Assembly (NCBI GenBank): GCA_016190985.1
Contig: JACPPI010000001.1
Span: forward strand, 124,001 to 188,000
Origin: Opitutia bacterium
Lineage (GTDB): Bacteria > Verrucomicrobiota > Verrucomicrobiia > Opitutales > Opitutaceae
Length of the DNA stretch: 64,000 nucleotides
Direction of reading: 5' to 3'
Below, piece by piece: positions 1 through 8,275 of this stretch (position 1 is the stretch's first letter; every line of letters starts with the position of its first letter). The position numbers were made by a program, and so were the translations under genes. Under the pieces are notes generated by a model. That model was not told the DNA's origin. It searched no databases and saw only the letters and a list, made by a program, of their open reading frames with translations.

Positions 1-1
1 C

Positions 2-847
2 GATGTCGGGCGCTTCCGCGTGAACGCCTTTCACCAGCGCGGCCTCGTGAGCGTCGTTCTGCGTCATATCAAGAGCCGGCCGCCGACCTTTGCCGACCTG
101 AAGATCGAGCCGGACACCTTCATCAAGATGGCGCAGGCCAAGGACGGCATCCTGCTCGTCTGCGGCGCCACCGGCTCCGGCAAGAGCTCGACGATGGCCG
201 CCATGCTCAACTGGATCAACCAGAACCTCGACAAGCACATCGTCACCATCGAGGACCCGATCGAATACACCTTCAGCGACGAGAAGTCGCTGTTCCAGCA
301 GCGCGAGATCGGGCTCGACGTGCCGAGCTTCGAACTGGCGATCAAGTCCGTGCTGCGCCAGAATCCCGACATCATCCTCATCGGCGAAATGCGCGACCGC
401 GAGACCTTCGAGACCGCCATCTCGGCCGCCGAGACGGGCCACCTGGTCATCTCGACCATGCACGCCGCCACCGTGAAGCAGTCGCTGACCCGCCTGTTTG
501 AGTTCTTCCCGCCGGAGCAGATCGAGCAGGCGCGCCGCCAGATCGCCGGCACCTTGCGCGGCTTCATCTGCCAGAAGCTGATCCCGGCGCTGGAAGGCGG
601 CGGACGCTACGCGGCGCACGAGATCCTGGTGGCCGACGCCACCGTGAGCAACCTGATCCTCGACGGCCACAACGACAAGATCCAGCAGCTCCTCGAGTCG
701 GCTTCCGACCAGGGCTCGAAGTCCTTCAACAAGGATCTCTACCGCATGATCAAGGAGGGCAAGATCAGCAAGGCCGACGGCATGCGCTTCTCGCCAAACG
801 CGCCGGCGCTGGAGATGAATCTGAAGGGCATCTTCTTCAAAACCTGA
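2..847 (+). CDS. pilT: PilT/PilU-type pilus retraction ATPase (5' end outside window)
   Basis: Hexameric ATPase acting at the inner-membrane base of type IV pili, where it powers retraction and twitching. The reading frame is open to the window edge, so the N-terminal domain is missing. The visible part has Walker A (GATGSGKSS), an Asp box (TIEDPIEY), Walker B (IILIGEMRD) and the His box (STMHAATV), in the order usual for the GspE/PilT family. The C-terminus ends NLKGIFFKT, which reminds me of PilU-like paralogues, so PilT versus PilU is undecided. A GTG at 20 is only an internal codon. No other pilus gene follows; the next gene is fabD after 71 bp. Confidence 0.9.
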   Translation, partial: DVGRFRVNAFHQRGLVSVVLRHIKSRPPTFADLKIEPDTFIKMAQAKDGILLVCGATGSGKSSTMAAMLNWINQNLDKHIVTIEDPIEYTFSDEKSLFQQREIGLDVPSFELAIKSVLRQNPDIILIGEMRDRETFETAISAAETGHLVISTMHAATVKQSLTRLFEFFPPEQIEQARRQIAGTLRGFICQKLIPALEGGGRYAAHEILVADATVSNLILDGHNDKIQQLLESASDQGSKSFNKDLYRMIKEGKISKADGMRFSPNAPALEMNLKGIFFKT

Positions 848-918
848 CGGCCAGGCCGCGGGGAATTTTTAGGGCTTGGTTTTTGGGCGGCGGACCGGTT
901 TAACCGCTCCTTTCATCT

Positions 919-1824
919 ATGTCACTCGCTCTGATTTTCGCCGGACAAGGTGCCCAAAAAACGGGCATGGGGAAGTCCTTGCATGAAGGTTCCGCGGCCG
1001 CCCGGGCCCTCTACGACGAGGCCGACGGGGTGCTGGGCTGGGACTTGAGGAAGATCAGCTTCGAGGGCCCGGAGGCCGAGCTGACCCAGACCAAGGTCTG
1101 TCAGCCGGCGCTTTTCGTCCACGGGCTGGCCGTCGTGGCCGCGTTGCGTGAGGCTGGGAAACTGCCGGAGGCGAAGTTTGCCCTGGGCCTGAGCCTCGGC
1201 GAGGTCACGGCGCTGACGGCGGCGGGCGTCTTTGACTTTGCCACCGGCCTCAAGGTTGTCGCCGAGCGCGGGCGCCTGATGCAGCTGGCCTGCGAGAAAT
1301 CGGTCGGAGGCATGGCGGCCATCATCGGCGAGGAGCGCGCCAAGGTCGCGGAGCTGTGCGCCGCGTTCGACCTCGAGGCCGCCAATTTCAACGCGCCCGG
1401 CCAGATCATCGTCTCGGGCGACAAGTCCAAGGTCGACGCACTGGTGGCCGCCGCGAAGGACAAGGGCCTCAAGCGCGTCATGGCGCTCAACGTCGCCGGC
1501 GCCTACCACAGCCGCCTGATGGAGCCGGCGCGCGCCGCGTTTGCCGCCTATCTGGCGGGCGTGAATTTCCGCCGCCCGCGATTCGCCGTTTTCAGCAACA
1601 CCACCGGGCAGGTCGTGGCCGCGCCCGCGCAGATCCGCGAGGCGCTCGTGAAGCAGGTCGTGTCGTCGGTGCTGTGGGAGGATTGCATGCGGGCCTGCGC
1701 CGCGGCGGGCGCCACGGAATTCTGGGAGTGCGGCCCCGGCGGGGTGCTGGCCGGACTGGCGCGGCGCACCGAGAAGGCGTGGGTCGTGAAGTCATTCGCG
1801 GAGTTCGCCGACACCACCGCCTGA
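919..1824 (+). CDS. fabD: Malonyl-CoA:ACP transacylase
   Basis: Moves malonyl from CoA to acyl carrier protein to supply extender units for type II fatty acid synthesis. The 301 residues are the usual FabD length. The N-terminal FAGQGAQ motif, the nucleophile Ser92 in GLSLGE and the catalytic His in AYHSRLM are all present. It ends one base before the lepA start codon, so the two are probably co-transcribed. It is separate from the lipid operon at 5106-12895, but that operon has no FabD of its own and would depend on this or another copy. Confidence 0.95.
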   Translation: MSLALIFAGQGAQKTGMGKSLHEGSAAARALYDEADGVLGWDLRKISFEGPEAELTQTKVCQPALFVHGLAVVAALREAGKLPEAKFALGLSLGEVTALTAAGVFDFATGLKVVAERGRLMQLACEKSVGGMAAIIGEERAKVAELCAAFDLEAANFNAPGQIIVSGDKSKVDALVAAAKDKGLKRVMALNVAGAYHSRLMEPARAAFAAYLAGVNFRRPRFAVFSNTTGQVVAAPAQIREALVKQVVSSVLWEDCMRACAAAGATEFWECGPGGVLAGLARRTEKAWVVKSFAEFADTTA

Positions 1825-1825
1825 G

Positions 1826-3625
1826 ATGCCCGCCAAGCTCACACGCAATTTCTGCATCATCGCGCACGTCGACCACGGCAAGACGACGCTGTCCGACCGC
1901 CTGCTCGAATACACGAGCACGATCACGAAGCGGAACATGACGGACCAGCACCTTGACTCGATGGACCTCGAGAAGGAGCGCGGCATCACGATCAAGATGC
2001 ACCCGGTGGTGATGAATTACCCGGCCAAGGACGGGAAGACCTACAAGCTGCACCTCACCGACACGCCGGGGCACGTGGATTTTTCCTACGAGGTCTCGCG
2101 CTCGCTCGCGGCCTGCGAAGGCGCGCTGCTGCTCATCGACGCCGCACAGGGCGTCGAGGCCCAGACCGTGGCCAACGCGCACCTGGCGTTCGCCCAGGGG
2201 CTCAAGGTCATCCCCGTGATCAACAAGATCGACCTGCCGAGCGCCAACCTGGAGCTGTGCATGAAGCAGCTGGAAGACATTCTGACCATTCCCGCCGAGG
2301 AGGCCATCCTGGCCAGCGGCAAGTCCGGCATCGGCATCCAGGACATCCTGGAGGCGGTCGTCACGCGCATCCCGCCGCCGCGCTGGACGGATTACCCGAC
2401 GCTGCGCGCCCTGGTCTTTGATTCGAAATACGATTCGTATCGCGGCGTGATTTCCTACGCCCGCGTCTTCTCCGGCACCATCAAGGCGGGGGAGATGATG
2501 ATGCTCATGAGCACCGGGCAGCGCTCCGAGGTGAAGGAGGTCGGCGTGTTCCGGCCGGGCATGGAGAAAATCGGCGCCCTCGGACCCGGCGATGTCGGCT
2601 ACATCATCAGCAGCATCAAGAGCACCGACGACATCAAGATCGGGGACACCGTCACCCACGCCAACAAGCCGGCGGCCGAGATGCTGCCGGGCTACAAGGA
2701 GGTGCGGCCGATGGTCTATTGCGGCCTGTATCCGCTCGAGTCCAACGACTACGAGAAACTGAAGGTCGCGCTCGCCAAGCTGCGGCTGAACGACTCCGCC
2801 CTGATCTACACCAACGAGACCTCGGTGGCCCTGGGCTTTGGTTTCCGCTGCGGTTTCCTCGGCCTGCTGCACATGGAGGTCGTGCAGGAGCGCATCCGCC
2901 GCGAATACGATGTCGAGATCATCTCCACCTATCCGAGCGTGGTCTACAAGGTGAAGAAGCACGGCGGCGACGTCATCGAGGTGGACAATCCCATCAACCT
3001 GCCGGATCCGGGCACCATCGAGGAGATCTCCGAGCCGACCATCAAGGCCTCCATCCATCTGCCCAACGAATTTCTGGGCGACATCATGGGCCTGATCATG
3101 GAGAAGCGCGGCTCCTGCGACCAGACCGCCACGCTGGACGGCTCCCGCGTCATGCTCAGCTGCACGCTGCCGCTCAACGAAATCCTGGTCGATTTCAACG
3201 ACCGGCTCAAGAGCATCACGCGCGGTTACGGTTCGATGGATTACGAGCTGGGCGACTACCACGCCTCGGACCTCGTGAAGATGGACATCATGGTCAACGG
3301 CGACCCGGTGGACGCCTTTGCCAGCATCGTGCACCGCAGCAAGGCCGAGGGGCAGGGCAGGGCGCTGTGCGAAAAGCTGGCGGAGATCATCCCGCCCCAG
3401 ATGTTCAAGATCGCCGTCCAGGCCGCCATCGGGGGCAAGATCATCGCGCGCGACAACGTCCGCGAGATGCGGAAGGATGTCACGGCGAAGTGCTACGGCG
3501 GCGACATCAGCCGGAAGCGGAAGTTGCTCGACAAGCAGAAGGAGGGCAAAAAGAAGATGAAACAAATCGGCCGCGTTTCGATCCCACCAGATGCCTTCAT
3601 CCAGGTTTTGAAGACCAACAGCTAA
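1826..3625 (+). CDS. lepA: Elongation factor 4 (LepA), ribosomal back-translocase GTPase
   Basis: Translational GTPase that remodels stalled or mistranslocated ribosomes. The 599-residue length is typical. It shows the G1 P-loop AHVDHGKTTL, G3 DTPGHVDF, G4 NKIDLP and the LepA-type C-terminal region ending IPPDAFIQVLK. The ATG lies one base after the fabD stop, and lepB begins 20 bp downstream, giving the widespread lepA-lepB arrangement. Confidence 0.97.
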   Translation: MPAKLTRNFCIIAHVDHGKTTLSDRLLEYTSTITKRNMTDQHLDSMDLEKERGITIKMHPVVMNYPAKDGKTYKLHLTDTPGHVDFSYEVSRSLAACEGALLLIDAAQGVEAQTVANAHLAFAQGLKVIPVINKIDLPSANLELCMKQLEDILTIPAEEAILASGKSGIGIQDILEAVVTRIPPPRWTDYPTLRALVFDSKYDSYRGVISYARVFSGTIKAGEMMMLMSTGQRSEVKEVGVFRPGMEKIGALGPGDVGYIISSIKSTDDIKIGDTVTHANKPAAEMLPGYKEVRPMVYCGLYPLESNDYEKLKVALAKLRLNDSALIYTNETSVALGFGFRCGFLGLLHMEVVQERIRREYDVEIISTYPSVVYKVKKHGGDVIEVDNPINLPDPGTIEEISEPTIKASIHLPNEFLGDIMGLIMEKRGSCDQTATLDGSRVMLSCTLPLNEILVDFNDRLKSITRGYGSMDYELGDYHASDLVKMDIMVNGDPVDAFASIVHRSKAEGQGRALCEKLAEIIPPQMFKIAVQAAIGGKIIARDNVREMRKDVTAKCYGGDISRKRKLLDKQKEGKKKMKQIGRVSIPPDAFIQVLKTNS

Positions 3626-3645
3626 ACCCCACGCCCTCCGTGTTC

Positions 3646-5007
3646 ATGTTCAGCTTCCTTTACTCGCAGGAAAAGAAGATGCGGCTCAATGCCGCCAACT
3701 GGCTGGAAGTGGCGGACCGGGTCCACAAGTTCCGCCGGGACCAGCTGACCGACGCGCAGAACCAGCGGCTGACAGGCGCGACCACGGCCGTGAAGCTGCG
3801 GCTCAAGGAGAAGGCCGATGCCGGCAAGCTGAAACTGGCGGTGGAATCCCTCGAAGGCGTGCTGCGTGACACGGGCGGCAAGATCTATCCGCAATCGTCG
3901 CTGGTGGAGAACGTCGAGTTCTTCCTGGTCGCGGCCATCGTCATCCTCGGGCTGCGGGCGTATTTCATCCAGCCGTTCAAGATCCCGACGAATTCCATGT
4001 GGCCGAGCTATTACGGGATGACGGCGGAGGTCTTCAAGCCGGGCGAGGAGCCGGGTCTTGTGACGAGGGCCGCGCGATTGCTGACCTTGGGGGCAAGCAA
4101 TTACACGGTGAAAGCCCCGGCGGACGGCGAGGTGATGTTTCCGGCGTTCGCCAGCACCTATGACGGGGCGCACTACAGCCTGCGGGCGGCAGTCGAGGAC
4201 CGGCCTGGGCGCAGCCTGTTGATCTTCCCCACGGTGATGCGTGCATACACCCTATCTGTCGCGGGCGAGAAGATGCGGCTGACCGTGCCCGCAGAATTCG
4301 ACAACGATTTCCAAGGAGTGCTGAACGAGGCCTTCAAGGGGCAGGCGGCCAGCTTTGCCGAGGCCCTGCGCGAGGGCGCGGCCCGGAACAAGCCGCTTCA
4401 GACGTCCACGCTCCGCATCAAGGGGCAGGATGTCACGGTGTATTGGATTCCCATCGGCAAGCACGTGCGCAAAGGGGAAACCATTCTGTCCTTCGACATC
4501 CTGACGGGCGACCTGCTGTTCGTGGACCGCCTGAGCTACAATTTCATCAGGCCTCCGGTCGGCTCCGGTTTCGTGTTCAGGACCGGCAACATCAAGAGCC
4601 CGGCCATCCAGGACGCCACGGGTGGCGTCAGCCAGTATTACGTCAAGCGGTTGGTCGGCATTCCGGGAGACACCTTGGAGATCAAGGCGCCGGCGCTTTT
4701 TCGCAACGGCCAGCCGATCGAGGGTGCGGATGCCTTTGGCAAGAACGCCCGCCGTGAGGGCAAGTATCCCGGCTATACGAACAACAATGGCGGCCCCATG
4801 ATGGCTGATGGGATGCAGGCCAGTGATGGCATGCTGCCGCTGGGGGCCAAGGTTACTGTGCCGCCGAATTCCTACTTTGCGCTGGGGGACAATTCACCGC
4901 GCAGCCTGGACAGTCGCTTTTGGGGCTTCGTGCCCGAGAAGGACGTGGTCGGGCGGCCGCTGTTTATCTATTATCCGCTGACCAGCCGCTGGGGTCCGGC
5001 CCGTTGA
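3646..5007 (+). CDS. lepB: Signal peptidase I, long form
   Basis: Membrane serine protease that removes signal peptides from exported proteins. At about 453 residues it is longer than E. coli LepB. One membrane segment lies around residues 90-107, followed by the nucleophile Ser117 in PTNSMWPSY, the general-base Lys in YYVKRLVGIPGD, and box E (ALGDNSPRSLDSRFWG). The extra length comes from an N-terminal cytosolic extension and a large insert between Ser and Lys boxes. I chose ATG 3646, which lies 20 bp after the lepA stop; GTG 3640 is an alternative. Its substrates would include the many secreted proteins in this window. Confidence 0.93.
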   Translation: MFSFLYSQEKKMRLNAANWLEVADRVHKFRRDQLTDAQNQRLTGATTAVKLRLKEKADAGKLKLAVESLEGVLRDTGGKIYPQSSLVENVEFFLVAAIVILGLRAYFIQPFKIPTNSMWPSYYGMTAEVFKPGEEPGLVTRAARLLTLGASNYTVKAPADGEVMFPAFASTYDGAHYSLRAAVEDRPGRSLLIFPTVMRAYTLSVAGEKMRLTVPAEFDNDFQGVLNEAFKGQAASFAEALREGAARNKPLQTSTLRIKGQDVTVYWIPIGKHVRKGETILSFDILTGDLLFVDRLSYNFIRPPVGSGFVFRTGNIKSPAIQDATGGVSQYYVKRLVGIPGDTLEIKAPALFRNGQPIEGADAFGKNARREGKYPGYTNNNGGPMMADGMQASDGMLPLGAKVTVPPNSYFALGDNSPRSLDSRFWGFVPEKDVVGRPLFIYYPLTSRWGPAR

Positions 5008-5105
5008 GGCGTCTGGGAATCGACGAACTAAAGTTCCCAGGTCCAATAATCGCACAATAGATATTATGTCTATAATATATCCATGCTGGGGTGCCGCAGC
5101 TTAAC
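5008..5105. other. AT-rich gap between convergent lepB and the lipid operon
   Basis: A short stretch of visibly lower GC with a weak imperfect palindrome around 5058-5080 (ATATTA and TAATAT arms). It lies between two 3' ends, so a weak bidirectional terminator or degraded DNA is possible. No gene is seen here. Confidence 0.35.
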
Positions 5106-5978
5106 TCAGGTTAGAAACGCCGCAATCTCCCGCAGGCACTCCTGCCCTGCATCCTCCAACACATAGTGCCCGGCCTCTTCCAGATAGTCGGCATTGGCCC
5201 CCGGCAACAGCACCCTCCACCGGTTGTAGTAGTGCCGGTTGAAGCAAAAATCCTGTCCACCCCACAGGATTCTCACCGGTCGGCCGCGGAGTTGGCCGAG
5301 CTTTGATTCCACCGCGGCCAGTGCCAAGTCGTTCGGAGCGCCCTTGCCTTCCGGGATGTCCACCACGAACCGATGCGTGGCGATCCGGTTTGCCCAGCTG
5401 TCATAGGGATAAAGGAAACCACGCTTTACGTCTGCGGACAGAGGTTTGGTCACGGACATCCAGGTCGCCGGCCAGGCGAAGCCGTTGAATCCGCGCACCA
5501 GCCACTCGCCTATCACCGGCGCCCGGCACAGCCGGATGCGCCACGGGACCACGGTATCCGCAAAGGCTGCGGTATTGAGGATGACCACCCGGCCGAGCTG
5601 CTCCGGCTTGGCCAGCGCTGAACCCAGCCCGATCGGTCCGCCCCAGTCATGCACGATCAGGTGGATCTTGCGCAGGTTCAGGCTGTCGAGCAGCGCCCGC
5701 AGGTTCCTGATGTGCTCGCCCAGCGTGTAGTTGAAGTCCTGCGGCTTGTCCGACAGCCCGCACCCGAGGTGATCCGGCGCGATGCAGCGGATCTTTCCAC
5801 GCAGGCCGAGCACGAGATTCCGGTAATAAAACGACCAGGTGGGGTTGCCGTGCACCATCACGACGGCCTCGTCGCCCGCCCCCTCGTCCAGATAACTCAT
5901 GACGCCCTGGCCGGTATCGAACCGCTTCGGCTCGAACGGATACAGGGTAAGCAACCAGCCTGGCAGTGGTCCGCTCAT
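5106..5978 (-). CDS. Alpha/beta hydrolase of the haloalkane dehalogenase/OleB type
   Basis: Last gene of the lipid operon, with its start one base past the stop of the OleA-like gene. The 290 residues have the oxyanion signature HGNPTWSFYYRN, an Asp nucleophile at residue 111 (VHDWGG, not Ser) and the catalytic His in EEAGHY. These are family features of haloalkane dehalogenases and of OleB, which decarboxylates a beta-lactone to an olefin after OleA and OleC have acted. Next to an OleA-like gene, OleB is the likelier reading. No OleC or OleD is seen beside it, so the substrate is inferred. Confidence 0.8.
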   Translation of the reverse strand: MSGPLPGWLLTLYPFEPKRFDTGQGVMSYLDEGAGDEAVVMVHGNPTWSFYYRNLVLGLRGKIRCIAPDHLGCGLSDKPQDFNYTLGEHIRNLRALLDSLNLRKIHLIVHDWGGPIGLGSALAKPEQLGRVVILNTAAFADTVVPWRIRLCRAPVIGEWLVRGFNGFAWPATWMSVTKPLSADVKRGFLYPYDSWANRIATHRFVVDIPEGKGAPNDLALAAVESKLGQLRGRPVRILWGGQDFCFNRHYYNRWRVLLPGANADYLEEAGHYVLEDAGQECLREIAAFLT

Positions 5979-5979
5979 C

Positions 5980-7014
5980 TCACCACTCCACGGCCAGCAT
6001 CAGACTGTTGATGCCGCTGCCGATGCCCAGCAGCGCGGCCTTGTGTCCCGGATTGACGACGCCCCGATCCACCGCCAACGCCAGCGCGGTTGGCAGAGCC
6101 GCCGAGCCTGTGTTGCCCAGGGTTTCAAAGGTTGAAAAATCCTTCGCCAGATCCAACCCCACGGTCTCGTAGAGTTTTCGCCGATGTGTGCTGCCGACCT
6201 GGTGGCAGATGAAATGGTCCGGCGTCGTGCGACACCAGCCTGTCTCCTGCTCGAATTTCTGCCAGGTCTCGCGGGCCACCCCGACGCCCGCGACCAGCAA
6301 TTGCTCGGAATCGGTCTCCATCTGAAATCCATGACCCGAGGTGTCGCCCTGGCATAGTTCGCTGTGCTGCGTCGCGGACAAATACGCCCCGGCCAGCAGC
6401 CGGTGCTTGGGTCCGGCCGGCAGCAGCTCCTCGTGGCAGACAATCGCGGCCACGGCGCCCGACCCGATGGTCAGGTTGGCGAAGAAGGGTTTAATCTCGT
6501 TACGGTTCAGCGGCGCGGTCAGCAGATGCTGCACGGTCTGCTCGACCAGGGGCCGGCCGTTCTCGCCGGCCACGACCATGCCGCACTTGATCTGGCCCGA
6601 GTCGATCATCGCGCCAAGCGTCACCAGGCCGTTGAGAAACCCTAGGCAGGCGTTCGACAGGTCGAATATCTGACAGTGTGCTCCCAGCCCGATCTTGTGG
6701 TGCGCGAACGACGCCGTCGCCGGTTCGAGCATGTCGCGCGACACGGCGCAATGGATGAACACCTCGACCTGCTCCGGCTTCAGGCCCGAGCGCTGCAACA
6801 CCGCCTTGCCGGCCTTGGCACTGGCATCGGACGGCTTCGTGCCCGCGGCCCACATGCGGCGCTCCTTGATGCCCGTCATGAGTTCCAGCCGTCCCGCCGG
6901 CAGTTTCAGGCGTTCATAGAGCGGCCGCAGCCGCTCCTCGATCTGAGCGGAGGTCCAGATCTCCTCCGGCAGCACCGTGGCCAGGGATTCAATGCAGGCG
7001 TGGCGAAAACGCAT
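5980..7014 (-). CDS. OleA-like 3-oxoacyl-ACP synthase III family thiolase
   Basis: Thiolase-fold enzyme of 344 residues. It has the nucleophile Cys123 (SNACLGF), His (ICHQVGS) and Asn (LGNTGSA). It also has Glu97 in SRDMLEPATA, 26 residues before the Cys. That spacing matches Glu117 and Cys143 of Xanthomonas OleA as I recall them, the pair used in head-to-head (non-decarboxylating) Claisen condensation of two acyl chains. A plain FabH role is less likely because of this Glu and the adjacent OleB-like gene. It follows the FabI-like gene by 3 bp. Confidence 0.82.
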   Translation of the reverse strand: MRFRHACIESLATVLPEEIWTSAQIEERLRPLYERLKLPAGRLELMTGIKERRMWAAGTKPSDASAKAGKAVLQRSGLKPEQVEVFIHCAVSRDMLEPATASFAHHKIGLGAHCQIFDLSNACLGFLNGLVTLGAMIDSGQIKCGMVVAGENGRPLVEQTVQHLLTAPLNRNEIKPFFANLTIGSGAVAAIVCHEELLPAGPKHRLLAGAYLSATQHSELCQGDTSGHGFQMETDSEQLLVAGVGVARETWQKFEQETGWCRTTPDHFICHQVGSTHRRKLYETVGLDLAKDFSTFETLGNTGSAALPTALALAVDRGVVNPGHKAALLGIGSGINSLMLAVEW

Positions 7015-7017
7015 GGC

Positions 7018-7830
7018 TCACTTCTCCGGCCGCATGGCCAGCCGGATGATGTCCTTGTCGAAGAAATTGGAGCCCAGGCCGGCGTCGACGACCAGCGTGG
7101 TGCCGTTGAGGCCGCTGCTACGCTCGCTCAACAGGAACAGCGCGGCGTTGGCCACTTCCTGGGTGTCGAGGTTGCGTTTCCGAAAAGTCAGTTTCTCGGC
7201 GTAAAGGTAGCTCTCCAGATAGCCGGGAATGCCGGCCGACGCGCTGGTCTTGAGCGGTCCCGCCCCGATCACATTGAACCGCACCTCGCTGTCGGCGCTG
7301 AAAGATTTGGCCAGAAACCGGCTGCCCGACTCAAGCGCGGCCTTGATCGGGCCCATGTAGCCGTAGTTGTCGGGCGTGACCTGCAACGACGAGATGCCGA
7401 TGGTGACGACCGAGGCGTTGCGCGCCAGATGTGGTTTCAGCGCGTTGGCCAGCTCCACCAGCGAGAAGGCCGAGATCGCAGTCGCCTGCAGGAAATCCTT
7501 GCGCTTCGTCCCATGGAACGGCTTGAAACCCTCGCTGTAGTTGGCGAACGCGATCGAGTGCACGACGCCGTGCAGAGGCGCAAGACCCGCGGCGGCGATC
7601 TCCGCGGCCAGTTTCTCGCAGGCACCCTCCTGCTCGACGTCGCAGATGAAGGTCGGCTTGCCGGCCAGCAGGGCCTCGAGCGAGTTCTTCCGCGTTTCCG
7701 ACCGCACACTGTAGATCACGTGTGCGCCCTGCTCCTCCAGCGACTTCGCGATGAACCAGGCAACGCTCTTTTTGTTCGCGACGCCCATCACAAGGAAAGT
7801 TTTTCCGCTAATCTGGAGGAAATCATTCAT
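7018..7830 (-). CDS. FabI-like enoyl-ACP reductase with altered active site
   Basis: Short-chain dehydrogenase-like protein of 270 residues with the FabI-type N-terminal cofactor motif (MGVANKKSVAW) and Tyr156-x6-Lys163 at the same numbers as E. coli FabI. GPLKTSASAGI matches the FabI substrate loop. The second conserved Tyr (Tyr146 of E. coli) falls on Ile146 in an ungapped comparison. ATG 7830 was chosen because it overlaps the dehydratase stop as ATGA. It may be a pathway-specific reductase, not the housekeeping FabI, but a housekeeping role cannot be excluded. Confidence 0.85.
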   Translation of the reverse strand: MNDFLQISGKTFLVMGVANKKSVAWFIAKSLEEQGAHVIYSVRSETRKNSLEALLAGKPTFICDVEQEGACEKLAAEIAAAGLAPLHGVVHSIAFANYSEGFKPFHGTKRKDFLQATAISAFSLVELANALKPHLARNASVVTIGISSLQVTPDNYGYMGPIKAALESGSRFLAKSFSADSEVRFNVIGAGPLKTSASAGIPGYLESYLYAEKLTFRKRNLDTQEVANAALFLLSERSSGLNGTTLVVDAGLGSNFFDKDIIRLAMRPEK

Positions 7831-8270
7831 GCGGAGGTAACCTGACCCGCCGGTTTCTTCCACGCGACGGAGAAATCAAGGTTCAGCACGCGTCTGTCGC
7901 CACACTTGATGCTGCCGACCATGAAATGAAATTCACCCAGGGACTCCTTCCGCCGCACCTCGATGATAGTCGTGGCGCCCGGGTAGACCGGCAGCCGGAA
8001 GCGCACGTCGGTCACCTTGGTGAGCAAAGGCACCCCGCCCTGCCCGCCGCCACCCAGCAGTTTGGCCATCAACAGCGCGCCCGTCTGGAACACGGCCTCG
8101 CAGAGCAGCACGCCGGGAGTGATGGGCGCGCCGGGATAATGGCCCTTGTAGAAGTCTTCGTCGGCCCGCCACGTGCGCTTGGCGACCAGCACCTCCCCGT
8201 CGTGCGAGACGATCTCGTCCACGAAAAGGAATGGCGGACGGTGCGGGATGAGTTTTTCGACTTCGGTCAT
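7827..8270 (-). CDS. FabZ-like hydroxyacyl-ACP dehydratase
   Basis: Hot-dog-fold dehydratase of 147 residues that would remove water from 3-hydroxyacyl-ACP. The catalytic His44 (GHYPGAPITPG) and Glu58 (LLCEAVFQ) of the FabZ family are both present, as is the N-terminal HRPPFLFVDE motif. The start lies 5 bp after the upstream oxidoreductase stop, and the 3' end overlaps the FabI-like start codon (ATGA), showing tight coupling. It differs from ordinary FabZ in its context: there is no lpxD or lpxA nearby. Confidence 0.88.
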   Translation of the reverse strand: MTEVEKLIPHRPPFLFVDEIVSHDGEVLVAKRTWRADEDFYKGHYPGAPITPGVLLCEAVFQTGALLMAKLLGGGGQGGVPLLTKVTDVRFRLPVYPGATTIIEVRRKESLGEFHFMVGSIKCGDRRVLNLDFSVAWKKPAGQVTSA

Positions 8271-8275
8271 GGGAG

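Noticed and set aside
1592-3565. Long open frame of 657 codons antisense to lepA
   Set aside because: It lies opposite a complete LepA, has shadow-type Arg/Asp/Val composition and no family motif; high GC makes such frames common.
5041-5100. Promoter-like AT-rich hexamers after lepB
   Set aside because: Both neighbouring genes end here, so there is no gene for such a promoter to drive.
5980-7014. Plain FabH (KASIII) assignment
   Set aside because: The Glu at Cys minus 26 and the adjacent Asp-nucleophile hydrolase fit OleA/OleB better.
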